The notes: a model not told the origin generated them from the sequence alone. DNA of 64,000 nt from Microcaldota archaeon (GCA_021834785.1 JAKBRJ010000001.1:23464-87463), one strand, 5' to 3'; counted from the stretch's first letter, positions 1 through 8,794 are shown. Program-made: numbers and translations.

Positions 1-222
1 GGCTTTTTCAAGCTCTAGGCTTGTGATAGCTGCGGAAATCATGCTGTCGTCGACTACAACTATCCCTTTTGACACATTAGGATTCATCTCTACCAGTTTA
101 GCTATCAGTGCATCTATGTCTGCATTTGATATTACGCTTATATCGACATTTGCAGAGAGCAGCAGCTTAGAGGCGGCGAATTTCGACGCCATCGACTTTA
201 CAAGAGGATTTTCTACGGCCAT
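1..222 (-). CDS. Hypothetical protein, 3' end cut by window edge
   Basis: An open frame runs leftward from an ATG at 222 and leaves the window without a stop, giving 74 visible residues. The N-terminus begins MAVENPLVKSMASKFAASKL, followed by a region rich in V, I and D that ends in VVVDDSMISAA. I do not recognise the family. It follows the UPF0147 gene by 12 nt on the same strand, so the two are probably co-transcribed. Codon use matches neighbouring genes. Confidence 0.6.
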   Translation of the reverse strand, partial: MAVENPLVKSMASKFAASKLLLSANVDISVISNADIDALIAKLVEMNPNVSKGIVVVDDSMISAAITSLELEKA

Positions 223-234
223 TTTACCTTTTAG

Positions 235-498
235 TTATTCCTTTACCGATTCGAGCATGCTCAGGATACTCCATATTATGGTCCTTGCCTGCGGAGGCAA
301 ATTTATGTCATTGCTAACCGAATCCAGGTTGTATATCGCAGATGATATCCTTACGGTGTAATCTCCCTCTTCGTTAAGCTTTTCCTTTGCAGTTCCTACA
401 ACGCTCCTTACGTTTTTAGGGACAGACGTGTCGTTTAGTATTGCGTCCATTTGCATGTTTATCTGCTTTATAGATTCCTCCAATTTGTCGTCTTTCAT
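235..498 (-). CDS. UPF0147 family protein
   Basis: An 87-residue acidic, all-helical protein starting MKDDKLEESIKQINMQMDAI. The phrases LNDTSVPKNVR and NLPPQARTIIW match the pattern of the archaeal UPF0147 family, whose function is unknown. The ATG at 498 was chosen because GGGTG lies shortly upstream and the extra upstream in-frame residues do not look like the family N-terminus. A further gene follows after 12 nt. Confidence 0.85.
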   Translation of the reverse strand: MKDDKLEESIKQINMQMDAILNDTSVPKNVRSVVGTAKEKLNEEGDYTVRISSAIYNLDSVSNDINLPPQARTIIWSILSMLESVKE

Positions 499-703
499 TA
501 AAACACCCTTCAGATTATAATAAGCAGTAGATATTGTTAACAAAACTATTTATAGGCAACAGCAATTCTTTTTTAAGATATTTATATGCTACACTTTCGC
601 AGGCGCATGCACGATGGAATTGCATGCATTTACCTTGTTTTTATAACACATCAACTAGAATTATTCGATTTGAGTTTATCCGTAGATGCATTTAAGAATA
701 AAA

Positions 704-775
704 CGCCTTGGCCGGGATTCGAACCCGAGTCGCAACCGTGACAGGGTCGTATGCTAACCACTACACCACCAAGGC
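704..775 (-). tRNA. tRNA-Asp(GTC)
   Basis: Read on the minus strand this folds as a 72-nt tRNA without intron. The acceptor stem is GCCTTGG/CCAAGGC with discriminator G. The anticodon stem CGACC/GGTTG carries loop CTGTCAC, so the anticodon is GTC. The T-arm has the standard GGTTCGAATCC. No CCA is encoded. It is followed by tRNA-Tyr 70 nt away on the same strand. Confidence 0.95.
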
Positions 776-845
776 AAATAAAGCATAATACTTACTGCTT
801 CATGTTTTATATATTTTTGCAAATAGCTGGGCACTTGAACTTATT

Positions 846-951
846 TCCCGTTGGGGCGAGTCGAACGCCCAACCTGCCGGTTTCCCCCCAAATCACCAGA
901 TATGAGGCAATCAGACTACAGCCGGCCGCTCTGCCATTGAGCTACAACGGG
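846..951 (-). tRNA. tRNA-Tyr(GTA) with intron
   Basis: The minus strand shows acceptor CCCGTTG/CAACGGG with discriminator A. The anticodon stem GCCGG/CCGGC brackets CTGTAG, giving anticodon GTA. About 34 nt lie between the expected positions 37 and 38, the canonical archaeal intron site; removing them leaves a 72-nt tRNA. The T-arm GGGCG-TTCGACT-CGCCC is normal. The C1-G72 pair is typical of archaeal tRNA-Tyr. Confidence 0.92.
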
Positions 952-1073
952 TATGATAAGTTTACTTAAAATGTTAGTGAAAGAACAAATATATAGTTAT
1001 CCGTGGTTATTTCATTAGGCTAACCAGCATTTAAATACTTAAAAGACAAGACTTTATAAGAGTTATTTGTCAA

Positions 1074-3857
1074 ATGTGCAAAGGATACGATTGTATGCAA
1101 TTTTCTGGAAATGATAAGGGCAAAAATCCTAGGAATGAAAGGACACTTGGCATAATAAAGAAAAGGCATAGGTTGCCCATATCAGTATACATAATCAACG
1201 ATAGGATATTGAGGCTCGGATCGAGGCCCAGTTTCGTCGATGCACTGCTTGCAGCCTTCGCATTCGTTGTTTTAGCTTTGGCATTCCCGTTTTATCCTGT
1301 ACTGTTATTGATACCGTTGGTAATAGTAATTTTCTTTGCCGGCATAAAGCATCCGTTTTTTGGATTGCTTGTATTCATGCTCCTGGCCTTCCCCATATTT
1401 GTGTACCAGATGCCGCCCATAGCACTGATATTCCTGTTTATACTGAGCTTTTCGCTGATATACGGCTACATGCATTACAGGATGATAATATTCGCCTATA
1501 TAATGCTCGCGTTGGGATTCACGCCGCTCGGATATATATTTGAAGTGCCTTTCATGATATTGGCACCGCTGATGATAGGGTTCAAGCGCGCAGCGCTGGT
1601 TTATCTAGTCGTCATATTAGGCATAGCTGCATTTTCCGGCACCATAGGTTTGCAGAACTATGGATATGTAGTTTATTCGGCTTCTTTGGCTCATGTTCCA
1701 ATCGCGAATAACAGCATTGTCCATTACATCGAACCAAATAGGCCGATTTTAGGGATAGGCACTTTCAGCACGGGCATTTCAAATGCGTATTCTAGGTTCA
1801 TAAACGGGACGGTGCTGAACAGCATACCTGAAGTGCTCGGAATGCTTTTCCAAAGCATGATAGAGCAGCCATTGTACCTGATACAGGTTATTATAGCGAT
1901 CATAACTGGATTCCTGATAGAATTTTTTGCAGTAAACAACAGGTCACGGTATAGGGGCACTATGGCAGGGATGTTTGGCATAGCTTTTCCGCTGTCATAT
2001 ATTGCCTTATCGTACATATCAAAAGTCGGATTCACCAATTACATGCTGCCGTTAATGAGCTTCGCCATAGCAATAGCAGGCATATCGCTCCTGGAACTGT
2101 ACAACTTTAAGGTGGTCAAGGCATTGGATGTGCGCAAACAGGATATACGAATGAAATTCGGAGAGGCTTTTGAGGATCTTGAGAGTGGTAATACCAATGA
2201 AACTTTTGACGACATAGGAAACTACGAAAACGTAAAGAAGGAACTCAGGGATTCCGTCATATCCCCAATAGAACGAAGGGGAGTTTCCAGGGCTTATAAT
2301 TTAAAAATGATAAAGGGCATGCTGCTTTTTGGGCCTCCAGGGACAGGGAAGACGATGATGATGAGGGCGCTGGCTAACGAGATACACGCAGGATTCTTTT
2401 ATGTGAAAGCTTCTGCCCTCATGTCTGCATACTCTGGCGAGTCTGAGAAGCTTGTAACCAACATATTCATGGTGGCCAAAAAACACACGCCATGCGTGCT
2501 GTTCATGGACGAGATAGACTACATAGCTTACAATAGAGAAGCGCAGACGGACGATGTACATAAGCATGCCCTTACGCAACTGCTTAGCGAAATGGATGGT
2601 TTCGAGAAGCTCGATGACGTAGTGATAGTCGGCGCTACAAACGTGCCAAATGTGCTCGACCAAGCGATACTAAGGCCTGGGAGGTTCGACAAGATAATGT
2701 ATATGCAGCTCCCAGATGCAAACGCTAGGAAGATAATATTCAGCATATACCTTAAGACCCTGCCCTTGGCAGGCGATATCGACCTTGACGAGATATCTAA
2801 GCACACCGAGAGGTATTCCGGAGCGGACATACGCGCAGTATGCGATAGCGTGGCGCAGATGGTTGCGCAAGAGGCAGCCGCACAACATAAGATATTGGAG
2901 ATATCGCAGAAGGACATATTGAAGATTGTTGATAAGACCAAGCCGTCTACATCGCTCTCACAATTGGACCAGTACAATATGTTCAAGGTAGAATATGAAA
3001 GGTTAAGGAAGGGAACCTCTGATGGACAGAGCGACAATACAGAAAAACTTGACTTCAGCAAGGTAATAGGATTGGACGATGCGAAGAAGGCGATAGTAGA
3101 AGCGATACAGATACCGCTTATGCATCCAGACCTGTTGCAGAAGTATGACATAAAGACGATAAACGGGTTGCTGCTTTTTGGGCCTCCAGGGACAGGGAAG
3201 ACTATGCTTATGAATGCAGTAACACAGGAGCTTAATGGGGTCACTATGCTGCAGCTTGACGGCAGTTCGGTACAGGAGTATGGCGCAAACAAGGCAAACA
3301 ATACAATTAAGGAGCTCTTTTACACAGCATTGGAGAACAAGCCGTCCATAATATTCATAGATGAAATAGACGGCATAATAAGGAAAAGAGAGGGGGCGAG
3401 CGAGGCAAGCGTGCAGATAACTACAGAGCTTCTGGCCCAGATGGACGGAATAAAAAAGACCTCAGGGGTAGTCATAGTTGCGGCCACAAACAGGCCAGAG
3501 ATGCTGGATCCAGCAATACTAAGGCCTGGGAGGTTCGACAAGATAATATTTGTTAAGCCGCCTAACGCATCGCAGAGGGCAGCCCTATTCAAGGAATATC
3601 TGAGCAGTGTGCCTGGCGTTGACGACTTGGATTATAATGCATTGGGCAAAGTTACCTCAGGATATACAGGCGCAGACATATCAAACATATGCAGGGAGGC
3701 GAAGATGCAGGCGATAGAGGAGAATATGAAGACAGGCAAGGAAGCTAACATAAACACTGATATGCTCAATAAGCTCATAACCAGGATAAAGCCTTCTGCA
3801 CCTGACGCGATAATGGGAGGATATCTTGCATTCATGACGAAATATGGGCAGAGGTGA
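1074..3857 (+). CDS. Membrane-embedded double AAA ATPase (CDC48-like)
   Basis: A 927-residue protein. Roughly residues 55-345 form many hydrophobic helices, an integral-membrane region where CDC48/p97 would have its soluble N domain. Two AAA modules follow. D1 has Walker A GPPGTGKT near 418 and Walker B FMDEID near 479; D2 has GPPGTGKT near 702 and FIDEID near 763. Both have the ILRPGRFDK second-region-of-homology motif. No peptidase motif (HEXXH or a Lon-type Ser/Lys dyad) follows, so it is not FtsH or LonB. By family knowledge it should be a hexameric unfoldase; membrane extraction of proteins is an inference. The start could be ATG 1074 or in-frame ATG 1095. An AT-rich TATA-like stretch near 1031-1045 fits a short-leader transcript. 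Confidence 0.88.
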   Translation: MCKGYDCMQFSGNDKGKNPRNERTLGIIKKRHRLPISVYIINDRILRLGSRPSFVDALLAAFAFVVLALAFPFYPVLLLIPLVIVIFFAGIKHPFFGLLVFMLLAFPIFVYQMPPIALIFLFILSFSLIYGYMHYRMIIFAYIMLALGFTPLGYIFEVPFMILAPLMIGFKRAALVYLVVILGIAAFSGTIGLQNYGYVVYSASLAHVPIANNSIVHYIEPNRPILGIGTFSTGISNAYSRFINGTVLNSIPEVLGMLFQSMIEQPLYLIQVIIAIITGFLIEFFAVNNRSRYRGTMAGMFGIAFPLSYIALSYISKVGFTNYMLPLMSFAIAIAGISLLELYNFKVVKALDVRKQDIRMKFGEAFEDLESGNTNETFDDIGNYENVKKELRDSVISPIERRGVSRAYNLKMIKGMLLFGPPGTGKTMMMRALANEIHAGFFYVKASALMSAYSGESEKLVTNIFMVAKKHTPCVLFMDEIDYIAYNREAQTDDVHKHALTQLLSEMDGFEKLDDVVIVGATNVPNVLDQAILRPGRFDKIMYMQLPDANARKIIFSIYLKTLPLAGDIDLDEISKHTERYSGADIRAVCDSVAQMVAQEAAAQHKILEISQKDILKIVDKTKPSTSLSQLDQYNMFKVEYERLRKGTSDGQSDNTEKLDFSKVIGLDDAKKAIVEAIQIPLMHPDLLQKYDIKTINGLLLFGPPGTGKTMLMNAVTQELNGVTMLQLDGSSVQEYGANKANNTIKELFYTALENKPSIIFIDEIDGIIRKREGASEASVQITTELLAQMDGIKKTSGVVIVAATNRPEMLDPAILRPGRFDKIIFVKPPNASQRAALFKEYLSSVPGVDDLDYNALGKVTSGYTGADISNICREAKMQAIEENMKTGKEANINTDMLNKLITRIKPSAPDAIMGGYLAFMTKYGQR

Positions 3858-4073
3858 TGCACGTGCACGGACTACCTTCTATCCTTTGAATCATATCTTG
3901 AAAATTCAGGCGAACGCTCTTTGAATAATCGTTTGCCTGTGCTTCCATGTTGCTTCGCGCATGAAAAACATGTAAAGCGTGCCAGAAAATCAGCTTTTCA
4001 AAATAGGAATAAATATATATTTAATATAAACAATGTTGTAGTATTCATATTTTGTTTAATAAGGGTGTAGGGA
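3858..4073. other. Intergenic region with promoter for rhodanese gene
   Basis: I see no gene in these 216 nt. An AT-rich run near 4009-4026 (AAATATATATTTAATA) resembles an archaeal TATA box. It lies about 50 nt before the rhodanese-like ATG at 4074, which also has GGGTG upstream. The rest is unassigned. Confidence 0.5.
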
Positions 4074-4391
4074 ATGGAAAAGGAGCTTGATTTGAATAAT
4101 GCGTTGAAGAAGATAAATGAGAAAGGAACCAAGTTGGTCTGGCTTGGCATAGAGCCCACTGCTTATATAAGCAAATTGCTTGATATAGACTCTAAGAACA
4201 TCACAAAGATAACGCCCGAAGAAATAATATATTCAGGTAAGGAAGATCTCAAAAAGCTTGAAGAACATGTTTTTGTGTGCTACCATGGCAGCACATCTGG
4301 ATTCCTTGTAGATTATCTTAAAAAGACGCACCAGATAAATGGGTATAACCTTAAAGGAGGCGTCACGTCGATAGTTGGAGAAATATTTTGA
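4074..4391 (+). CDS. Rhodanese-like domain protein
   Basis: A 105-residue single-domain protein. The segment FVCYHGSTSGFLVDYL, with Cys69 as presumed active-site residue, followed by a YNLKGGVTS turn, matches the C-terminal half of rhodanese domains. The loop CYHGSTS lacks the arginine of the classical CRxGxR loop, so the sulfur-transfer substrate cannot be inferred. Standalone rhodanese domains carry persulfide sulfur for thiolation or detoxification. It stands alone between gaps and has its own promoter-like sequence. Confidence 0.75.
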   Translation: MEKELDLNNALKKINEKGTKLVWLGIEPTAYISKLLDIDSKNITKITPEEIIYSGKEDLKKLEEHVFVCYHGSTSGFLVDYLKKTHQINGYNLKGGVTSIVGEIF

Positions 4392-4453
4392 TGCTGAACC
4401 ATTTAGCAAACTGGCATATAGGTAAGAAGGCGCGCGTTAAATGCTTGTGCGCA

Positions 4454-4645
4454 TTATTCCTTTACGTTTAAGGCAAATACGCCATTGAGCTTGAGGTCCA
4501 GTTTCTTTGCTATTTCAGATTTTTCTATGTTAAGTACGATTACGTAACCGCCCCAGCGGGAAGTTAGATCGTCAGAGCCGCATATGGGGCATATGGTCCC
4601 ATGGCTGATTATTATTTTGCAATTTTTACACACTTTTTCCTCCAT
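4454..4645 (-). CDS. spt4: Transcription elongation factor Spt4 (RpoE'')
   Basis: A 63-residue zinc protein starting MEEKVCKNCKIIISHGTICP. Two CxxC pairs (CKNC and CPIC) form the Spt4 zinc ribbon, followed by the hydrophobic strand VIVLNIEKSEIAKKL. Spt4 pairs with Spt5 to keep RNA polymerase processive. The ATG at 4645 has AGGTG 8-9 nt upstream, and that motif overlaps the rpoE stop region. The gene follows rpoE by 10 nt, the usual archaeal order. Confidence 0.93.
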   Translation of the reverse strand: MEEKVCKNCKIIISHGTICPICGSDDLTSRWGGYVIVLNIEKSEIAKKLDLKLNGVFALNVKE

Positions 4646-4655
4646 AGTGAGACAC

Positions 4656-5255
4656 CTATTTCGCAGTTTTGCCGCTTTGCTTTGCCTTGCCCCGCTTTGA
4701 TTGGCCCTGTTGCCTCTGCTCCTTGCCATAGTTTTGTATCCATTCCATTTTACCCAGCCCTTCTGGCTTCATCGTAAGTGCTATTTTTGAATCCTTTATG
4801 GATTTCTTGATGCTTACGGTAGATATCTTTGCATACACAATGTCGCCCTTCTTTATGCTCTTGTTTGACCTTTTAGATACGAATGCAGGCATCTTCCTAT
4901 CGAATGAGAGGAATTCGTTGGTTATCTGTGAGACATGCACAAGGCCATCCATCGGACCTATCCTTACAAAAGCCCCGAATTCGACCAATTCGCTAACGAA
5001 TCCGGTTACTACCTCTTCGACTTGCGGGGTATATGTAAGCATATCAAATTCTACGCTATGATGTGTTGCAGGATCCCCTGGATATATGAGTCCGTCAGAG
5101 ATGTTCCTTATGTTAAATACTGCCAGCACAAGCCCCATGGCTGAGTCCATCACGCTTTCATACTTATTTTCAAGGACTTCGATTGCGACCTTTTCTATTT
5201 GATCCCCGAAATATTCTGGAGGCATTTTGAAAGTGTCTTTTACCGTATAAATCAT
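4656..5255 (-). CDS. rpoE: DNA-directed RNA polymerase subunit E' (Rpo7)
   Basis: About 199 residues. The N-terminal RNP-like domain opens MIYTVKDTFKMPPEYFG, typical for Rpo7. The S1 domain includes VTGFVSELVEFGAFVRIGP and DGLVHVSQI. A lysine/glutamine-rich tail closes the protein. Rpo7 forms the polymerase stalk with Rpo4. An in-frame GTG at 5270 lies inside the AGGTGA ribosome binding site, so the ATG at 5255, which aligns with the family start, is preferred. It sits between a PIN-domain gene and spt4, a conserved archaeal cluster. Confidence 0.93.
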   Translation of the reverse strand: MIYTVKDTFKMPPEYFGDQIEKVAIEVLENKYESVMDSAMGLVLAVFNIRNISDGLIYPGDPATHHSVEFDMLTYTPQVEEVVTGFVSELVEFGAFVRIGPMDGLVHVSQITNEFLSFDRKMPAFVSKRSNKSIKKGDIVYAKISTVSIKKSIKDSKIALTMKPEGLGKMEWIQNYGKEQRQQGQSKRGKAKQSGKTAK

Positions 5256-5275
5256 GTACACGCATTTCACCTAAA

Positions 5276-5647
5276 TTATCTTAATTCACCGCTTTTTGAA
5301 AGCTTCTTTGCTTCTATACCCTTTGATTTTAGATTTTTAAATAACTTTGTATCGTTAGTTATTACCAAAGAACCTGCATTCTTTGAAGCAGCATCTAATA
5401 TCCAGAAGTCAACGTATTCTGTCTTATTATCAACTTTAAGATTTTTATGTCTTAGTATTTTTAATGCGATTCTCGCCTCATTGGCTTTCATGCCTTTATA
5501 TGATGCCATCTTTTCCAATTCAGACATTACGCCGATGGATATCAATTGCTTGCGGATGGGATACTTCTCGCCTGCAATCTTAAAGACGTCCTTCTTGTAT
5601 CTTATGCCGAAAAGTATTGAGCTAGTATCTATTATGACATATGCCAA
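5276..5647 (-). CDS. PIN-domain protein, Fcf1-like
   Basis: A 123-residue PIN-domain protein. Acidic residues expected for the metal site appear in VIIDTSSIL (D), VMSELEKM (E), VDFWILDAAS (D) and VITNDTKLF (D). In archaea a PIN protein next to rpoE-spt4 is usually annotated as an Fcf1-type rRNA processing nuclease; that assignment is from context. The start is TTG 5647, preceded by GGTG and a 5-nt spacer. Upstream in-frame residues overlap the divergent gene at 5706 and look non-coding. Confidence 0.8.
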   Translation of the reverse strand: MAYVIIDTSSILFGIRYKKDVFKIAGEKYPIRKQLISIGVMSELEKMASYKGMKANEARIALKILRHKNLKVDNKTEYVDFWILDAASKNAGSLVITNDTKLFKNLKSKGIEAKKLSKSGELR

Positions 5648-5705
5648 TGGAACACCAAGGTATAATGTTATATATGTTTTTGCATAATTTAAATATTGTG
5701 ATGTG

Positions 5706-6119
5706 ATGGGAGGCATTGACGATGTAGCTTTTGATATCCTGACAAGGTTCCACGTTATAGCAGTTGTTGGGTGCTCAAGGAACGTGGGCAAGCCTAGCCA
5801 TGATGTGCCTGAGTATCTGCAGCAAAACGGGTACAAGATAGTGCCTGTTAATCCATATGCAGATTACATACTCGGAGAAAAGGCATACCATGCGCTAAAG
5901 GATATAGAGTTTCCCATAGATGTAGTTGACGTGTTCAGGCCTGCGTCCGAGGCTATGGACATAGCAAGGCAAGCCCTTGATGTGCATGCTAAGGCGCTGT
6001 GGCTTCAGGAAGGCATAATGAACGAAGAGGTAGAAAAATTCGCAAAGGATAATGGGATGCTTTTTGTTATGAATAGATGCATGATGAAAGAGCATTATTC
6101 GCATCTTATCAAGCAATGA
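5706..6119 (+). CDS. CoA-binding domain protein (YccU type)
   Basis: A 137-residue Rossmann-fold protein. IAVVGCSRNVGKPSHDVPEY near the N-terminus is the nucleotide-binding loop of the CoA-binding family related to the succinyl-CoA synthetase alpha subunit. VPVNPYADYILGEKAY and ALWLQEGIMNEEV are further family signatures. Small standalone members bind CoA but have no agreed enzymatic role. The ATG at 5706 is preceded by an in-frame GTG at 5703. The gene is divergent from the PIN gene with a 58-nt gap. Confidence 0.85.
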   Translation: MGGIDDVAFDILTRFHVIAVVGCSRNVGKPSHDVPEYLQQNGYKIVPVNPYADYILGEKAYHALKDIEFPIDVVDVFRPASEAMDIARQALDVHAKALWLQEGIMNEEVEKFAKDNGMLFVMNRCMMKEHYSHLIKQ

Positions 6120-6136
6120 TGGAGATGATTGCCTAG

Positions 6137-6505
6137 CTATTTCATGTCTCGCATCTTCACAATGTGTTTTTCCAGTACTTTCCATAGAACTACGGCATTG
6201 TTATGCTCTTTTTCGCTAGTTGAATACAACAATGTTACGGGATCTGTCTTCTGCACTATATCCAATATCTTGTCGAAGCCCTTATTGTCTTTCAATTCCT
6301 CCTTATACCTTTTTTCGAATTCAGGCCATCTCTTCTCTTCGTGTGAGTACCACTTCCTAAGCTCCATGCTCGGAGCAACATCCTTGATCCAAAGGTCTAT
6401 ATTCGATGTGCTGCGCCTTATCCCCCGCGGCCAAAGCCTATCGACAAGAATTCGAAGCCCGTCATGGATATCAGGCTTTTCATAAACTCTCTTTATCTTT
6501 ATCAT
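6137..6505 (-). CDS. DUF488 family protein
   Basis: A 122-residue protein with the signatures RVYEKPDIHDGLRILVDRLW, PRGIRR, and WIKDVAPSMELRKWY. These are diagnostic of DUF488, of unknown biochemical function. HDEK-like residues (HEEKRWPEFEKRY) and VTLLYSTSEKEHNNAVVL near the C-terminus match the long form. It is convergent with the CoA-binding gene, with a 17-nt gap. Confidence 0.88.
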   Translation of the reverse strand: MIKIKRVYEKPDIHDGLRILVDRLWPRGIRRSTSNIDLWIKDVAPSMELRKWYSHEEKRWPEFEKRYKEELKDNKGFDKILDIVQKTDPVTLLYSTSEKEHNNAVVLWKVLEKHIVKMRDMK

Positions 6506-6667
6506 CTTATCGATTAATGATTGTGAACAAATATTTTAAAACCTTGGTAAGGTTGCAATATTATTAATGCCTCTGTTGAAATGCCGATTAGCAGAAGAAT
6601 ACAGAAAGTATTAAAAAAGCTAATGTAGAATATCTACTAAATGGCGACGTTAAAAATGGTGAATTAA

Positions 6668-7042
6668 ATGGGTCTTTTTGATAAACTAGGTAAAAGCCTT
6701 GGCACTTCTAAGGAACTGGATGTTGAAGAGTATATGAACTCTGAAGAGATGGAAGATGTTGATGTCTTAAACGAACCAGCAGATTTTTACATAAAGCCTG
6801 TTGCGTTGAAGGAGGAGGCAGACATAGCGCTCATAGAGGCTGAGCTTGACAAGAAAAACATAATACTGCTTGATATATCTGAGATGTCTAAAAGGCCCAA
6901 CACCCTTAAGTCTTCTATAGGCACATTGAGGGAATACATTACAAAGATAAACGGGGATATTGCACAGATAGACGATAACAAGGTAATATTGACACCGCAG
7001 AAAGTAAAGATAATAAAAAGAAAGAAGCCGCAAAACAAGTGA
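6668..7042 (+). CDS. sepF: Cell division protein SepF
   Basis: A 124-residue protein. The N-terminus MGLFDKLGKSLG is an amphipathic membrane-targeting helix. An acidic linker leads to the SepF core: FYIKPVALKEEADIALIEAE, IILLDISEM, and GDIAQIDDNKVILTP. Archaeal SepF anchors FtsZ to the membrane at the division site. A GGTG with a 6-nt spacer precedes the ATG at 6668. The three FtsZ genes lie 3.4-10 kb downstream on the opposite strand. Confidence 0.9.
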   Translation: MGLFDKLGKSLGTSKELDVEEYMNSEEMEDVDVLNEPADFYIKPVALKEEADIALIEAELDKKNIILLDISEMSKRPNTLKSSIGTLREYITKINGDIAQIDDNKVILTPQKVKIIKRKKPQNK

Positions 7043-7051
7043 ATGCGGTTT

Positions 7052-7759
7052 TCATTTCTTTTCCTTCCTTTTTTCCCTTCCAAAAGCTATTGATATGGTG
7101 CGCAACTCCTTTTTTGTAGGATTCGACCTTTTAAGCATGTGCTCAAATGCCAGGGATACTGCATACTTGTCGCGTATTTTGTTGTTCTTAGATACATATG
7201 CATCGAATAATTTTTTAACTTGCATTATTTCAGGCGGATCCGCATACAATTTGTCGATTTCACCATATTCTTTACGAAGCTTGTCGCCCAGCAATGAATA
7301 TAGCATTATTGCCAGGGCATGTGATATGTTAAGGGTGTAATAATCCTTTGACGCTTCTATGAATATTGTCGCATCGCATAACCTGAGCTCTTCTTTCGTA
7401 AGCCCTATGTTGTCGCGCCCTATTATAAGCGTAGTATCCTTGGATGCATAATCCCTTATGAATCGTTTGACCTTTTGCATTCCATAAACGTTGAACATAG
7501 CGTCCTCAGTCTTATGCCAGACCGCAGTAGTCCCTATAACAAATTTGCCATTTATGGCGGATTTGAAATCCTTGTATACCTTGGCATTTTCTAGTATATG
7601 GTGCGCATGCTTCGAATATTTTATTGCCTGCTTGCCCTTGAAATTGCATTTTGGATTTACAAGGCTTATGCTGTTTATGCCGAAATTGCGAAGCACTCTC
7701 GCGATATATCCAAGGTTTATTTGGTACATCGGCTCCACGATTATAACACTCAATGGCAT
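7052..7759 (-). CDS. SpoU/TrmJ-type RNA 2'-O-methyltransferase
   Basis: A 235-residue SPOUT-class enzyme. VEPMYQINLGYIARVLRNFG at the N-terminus, LIIGRDNIGLTKEELRLCDA (motif 2) and YTLNISHALAIMLYSLL (motif 3) are characteristic of TrmJ/TrmH-like methyltransferases, which use SAM to methylate tRNA ribose. The N of motif 1 (QINLGYIAR) is present. The lysine-rich tail may bind RNA. It is 9 nt downstream of the CPBP gene and probably belongs to the aIF5A-eS24-eS31 operon. Confidence 0.88.
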   Translation of the reverse strand: MPLSVIIVEPMYQINLGYIARVLRNFGINSISLVNPKCNFKGKQAIKYSKHAHHILENAKVYKDFKSAINGKFVIGTTAVWHKTEDAMFNVYGMQKVKRFIRDYASKDTTLIIGRDNIGLTKEELRLCDATIFIEASKDYYTLNISHALAIMLYSLLGDKLRKEYGEIDKLYADPPEIMQVKKLFDAYVSKNNKIRDKYAVSLAFEHMLKRSNPTKKELRTISIAFGREKRKEKK

Positions 7760-7768
7760 GCAAACACC

Positions 7769-8584
7769 TCATATCCCGCTCAGTAGCAGCAATGCTATAG
7801 TAAGGAAGTTGACCAGCGCATGGCCCAATATGCTCACATACAGCGATCTTGTCTTCTTGAATGCATATCCGGCTATTAATCCGAATATGAATGCAGCAAT
7901 CAGTTCCGAAATTGATCCATACCCAAAATGCAATATGGCAAATATTAGGGAACTGCCTATTATGCCTATCCTGGGCACAAGGAAGCCCCTGAAGAGAGTC
8001 TCTTCATCGAAAGGCGCCACAATGAACGTGAAAAGATATAGGTATAATGGCATTCCGGAGAACACGATATTGACGTTAGTCGGCAGGCTGACGTGCGTTA
8101 CCTGCTCGAATATGCCCATGCCAAATTCAAGGGCTAATATAGCCATGAAGACAACTATGCCTAACCCTATGTTGCGCAGTGTTATCTTATCGCGGCTCAA
8201 TCCTAAGCTCCTTATTATAGGCACCAGCCTATTGCCCTTAGCAAGCAAGTATGAGAATACTATCAGGGGAAATAAGAGCGACAGGGCTATAGTCGAATTT
8301 GCGATATAGTTGGCAAATATCCCATAATAGTAGTACATGAAGCTTACAGCCGCTTGGGTAGCGTATGCAGGAAACGCTAAGCTCTCAGGCCTGATGGATA
8401 TCAATATGAAATATATCGACGAGAAGAGCATAAAATAAAAGAAGTACCTTATCCCTGGAAGCTCCTTGGCGCCCTTAACTTTTAATGGCAATAAAATGCC
8501 GGACGGCATCGGATTGTAGATCTTCTTTCCCGTTTTCCTTTTGGAGGCTGTTTTATTTTTATTGGAGGTATTCGGCCTTGCCAA
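7769..8584 (-). CDS. CPBP family intramembrane protease
   Basis: About 271 residues with roughly eight membrane segments. Conserved CPBP motifs are visible: APFDEETLFRGFLVPRIG (EExxxR), IFAILHFGYGS (FxxxH) and ILGHALVNF (HxxxN). These form the glutamate-histidine metal site of the Rce1/CAAX-protease family. Substrates are unknown. TTG 8584 is the chosen start because GGGCGG lies 6 nt upstream; TTG 8590 and ATG 8509 are alternatives. The gene overlaps the end of eS31, indicating translational coupling. Confidence 0.8.
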   Translation of the reverse strand: MARPNTSNKNKTASKRKTGKKIYNPMPSGILLPLKVKGAKELPGIRYFFYFMLFSSIYFILISIRPESLAFPAYATQAAVSFMYYYYGIFANYIANSTIALSLLFPLIVFSYLLAKGNRLVPIIRSLGLSRDKITLRNIGLGIVVFMAILALEFGMGIFEQVTHVSLPTNVNIVFSGMPLYLYLFTFIVAPFDEETLFRGFLVPRIGIIGSSLIFAILHFGYGSISELIAAFIFGLIAGYAFKKTRSLYVSILGHALVNFLTIALLLLSGI

Positions 8585-8586
8585 GA

Positions 8587-8781
8587 TCAACCGCCCTTGT
8601 TCTGTGATTTGAACTCGGTATAATGGCATTTGCCGCATGTATACCTGTCCGCATGGTCGGCCATCCTGGAATTGCACTTGGGGCACATCTTCTTCGGCGA
8701 ATAGCCTTCGGTTTTCTTGGCGGATTTCTGCTTCGAATCCTTGGCTTTTTTGTCGTCCTTTTTATCGTTTTTCTCGGCCAT
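8587..8781 (-). CDS. rps27ae: Ribosomal protein eS31 (S27Ae)
   Basis: A 64-residue protein with a lysine-rich N-terminus and a four-cysteine zinc ribbon: CPKC, then CGKC after YT, with the spacing [17 protein letters not shown] typical of archaeal S27ae. It belongs to the small ribosomal subunit. It follows eS24 by 13 nt in the conserved eS24-eS31 pair. Confidence 0.95.
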   Translation of the reverse strand: MAEKNDKKDDKKAKDSKQKSAKKTEGYSPKKMCPKCNSRMADHADRYTCGKCHYTEFKSQNKGG

Positions 8782-8794
8782 ATATCAGCACCAT

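Noticed and set aside
4646..4729. Longer N-terminus for Spt4
   Set aside because: Those 28 residues overlap the rpoE C-terminus in a shadow frame; Spt4 starts at the MEEKVCKNC segment.
5255..5270. GTG start for rpoE at 5270
   Set aside because: The GTG is part of the AGGTGA ribosome binding site, and the family aligns from ATG 5255.
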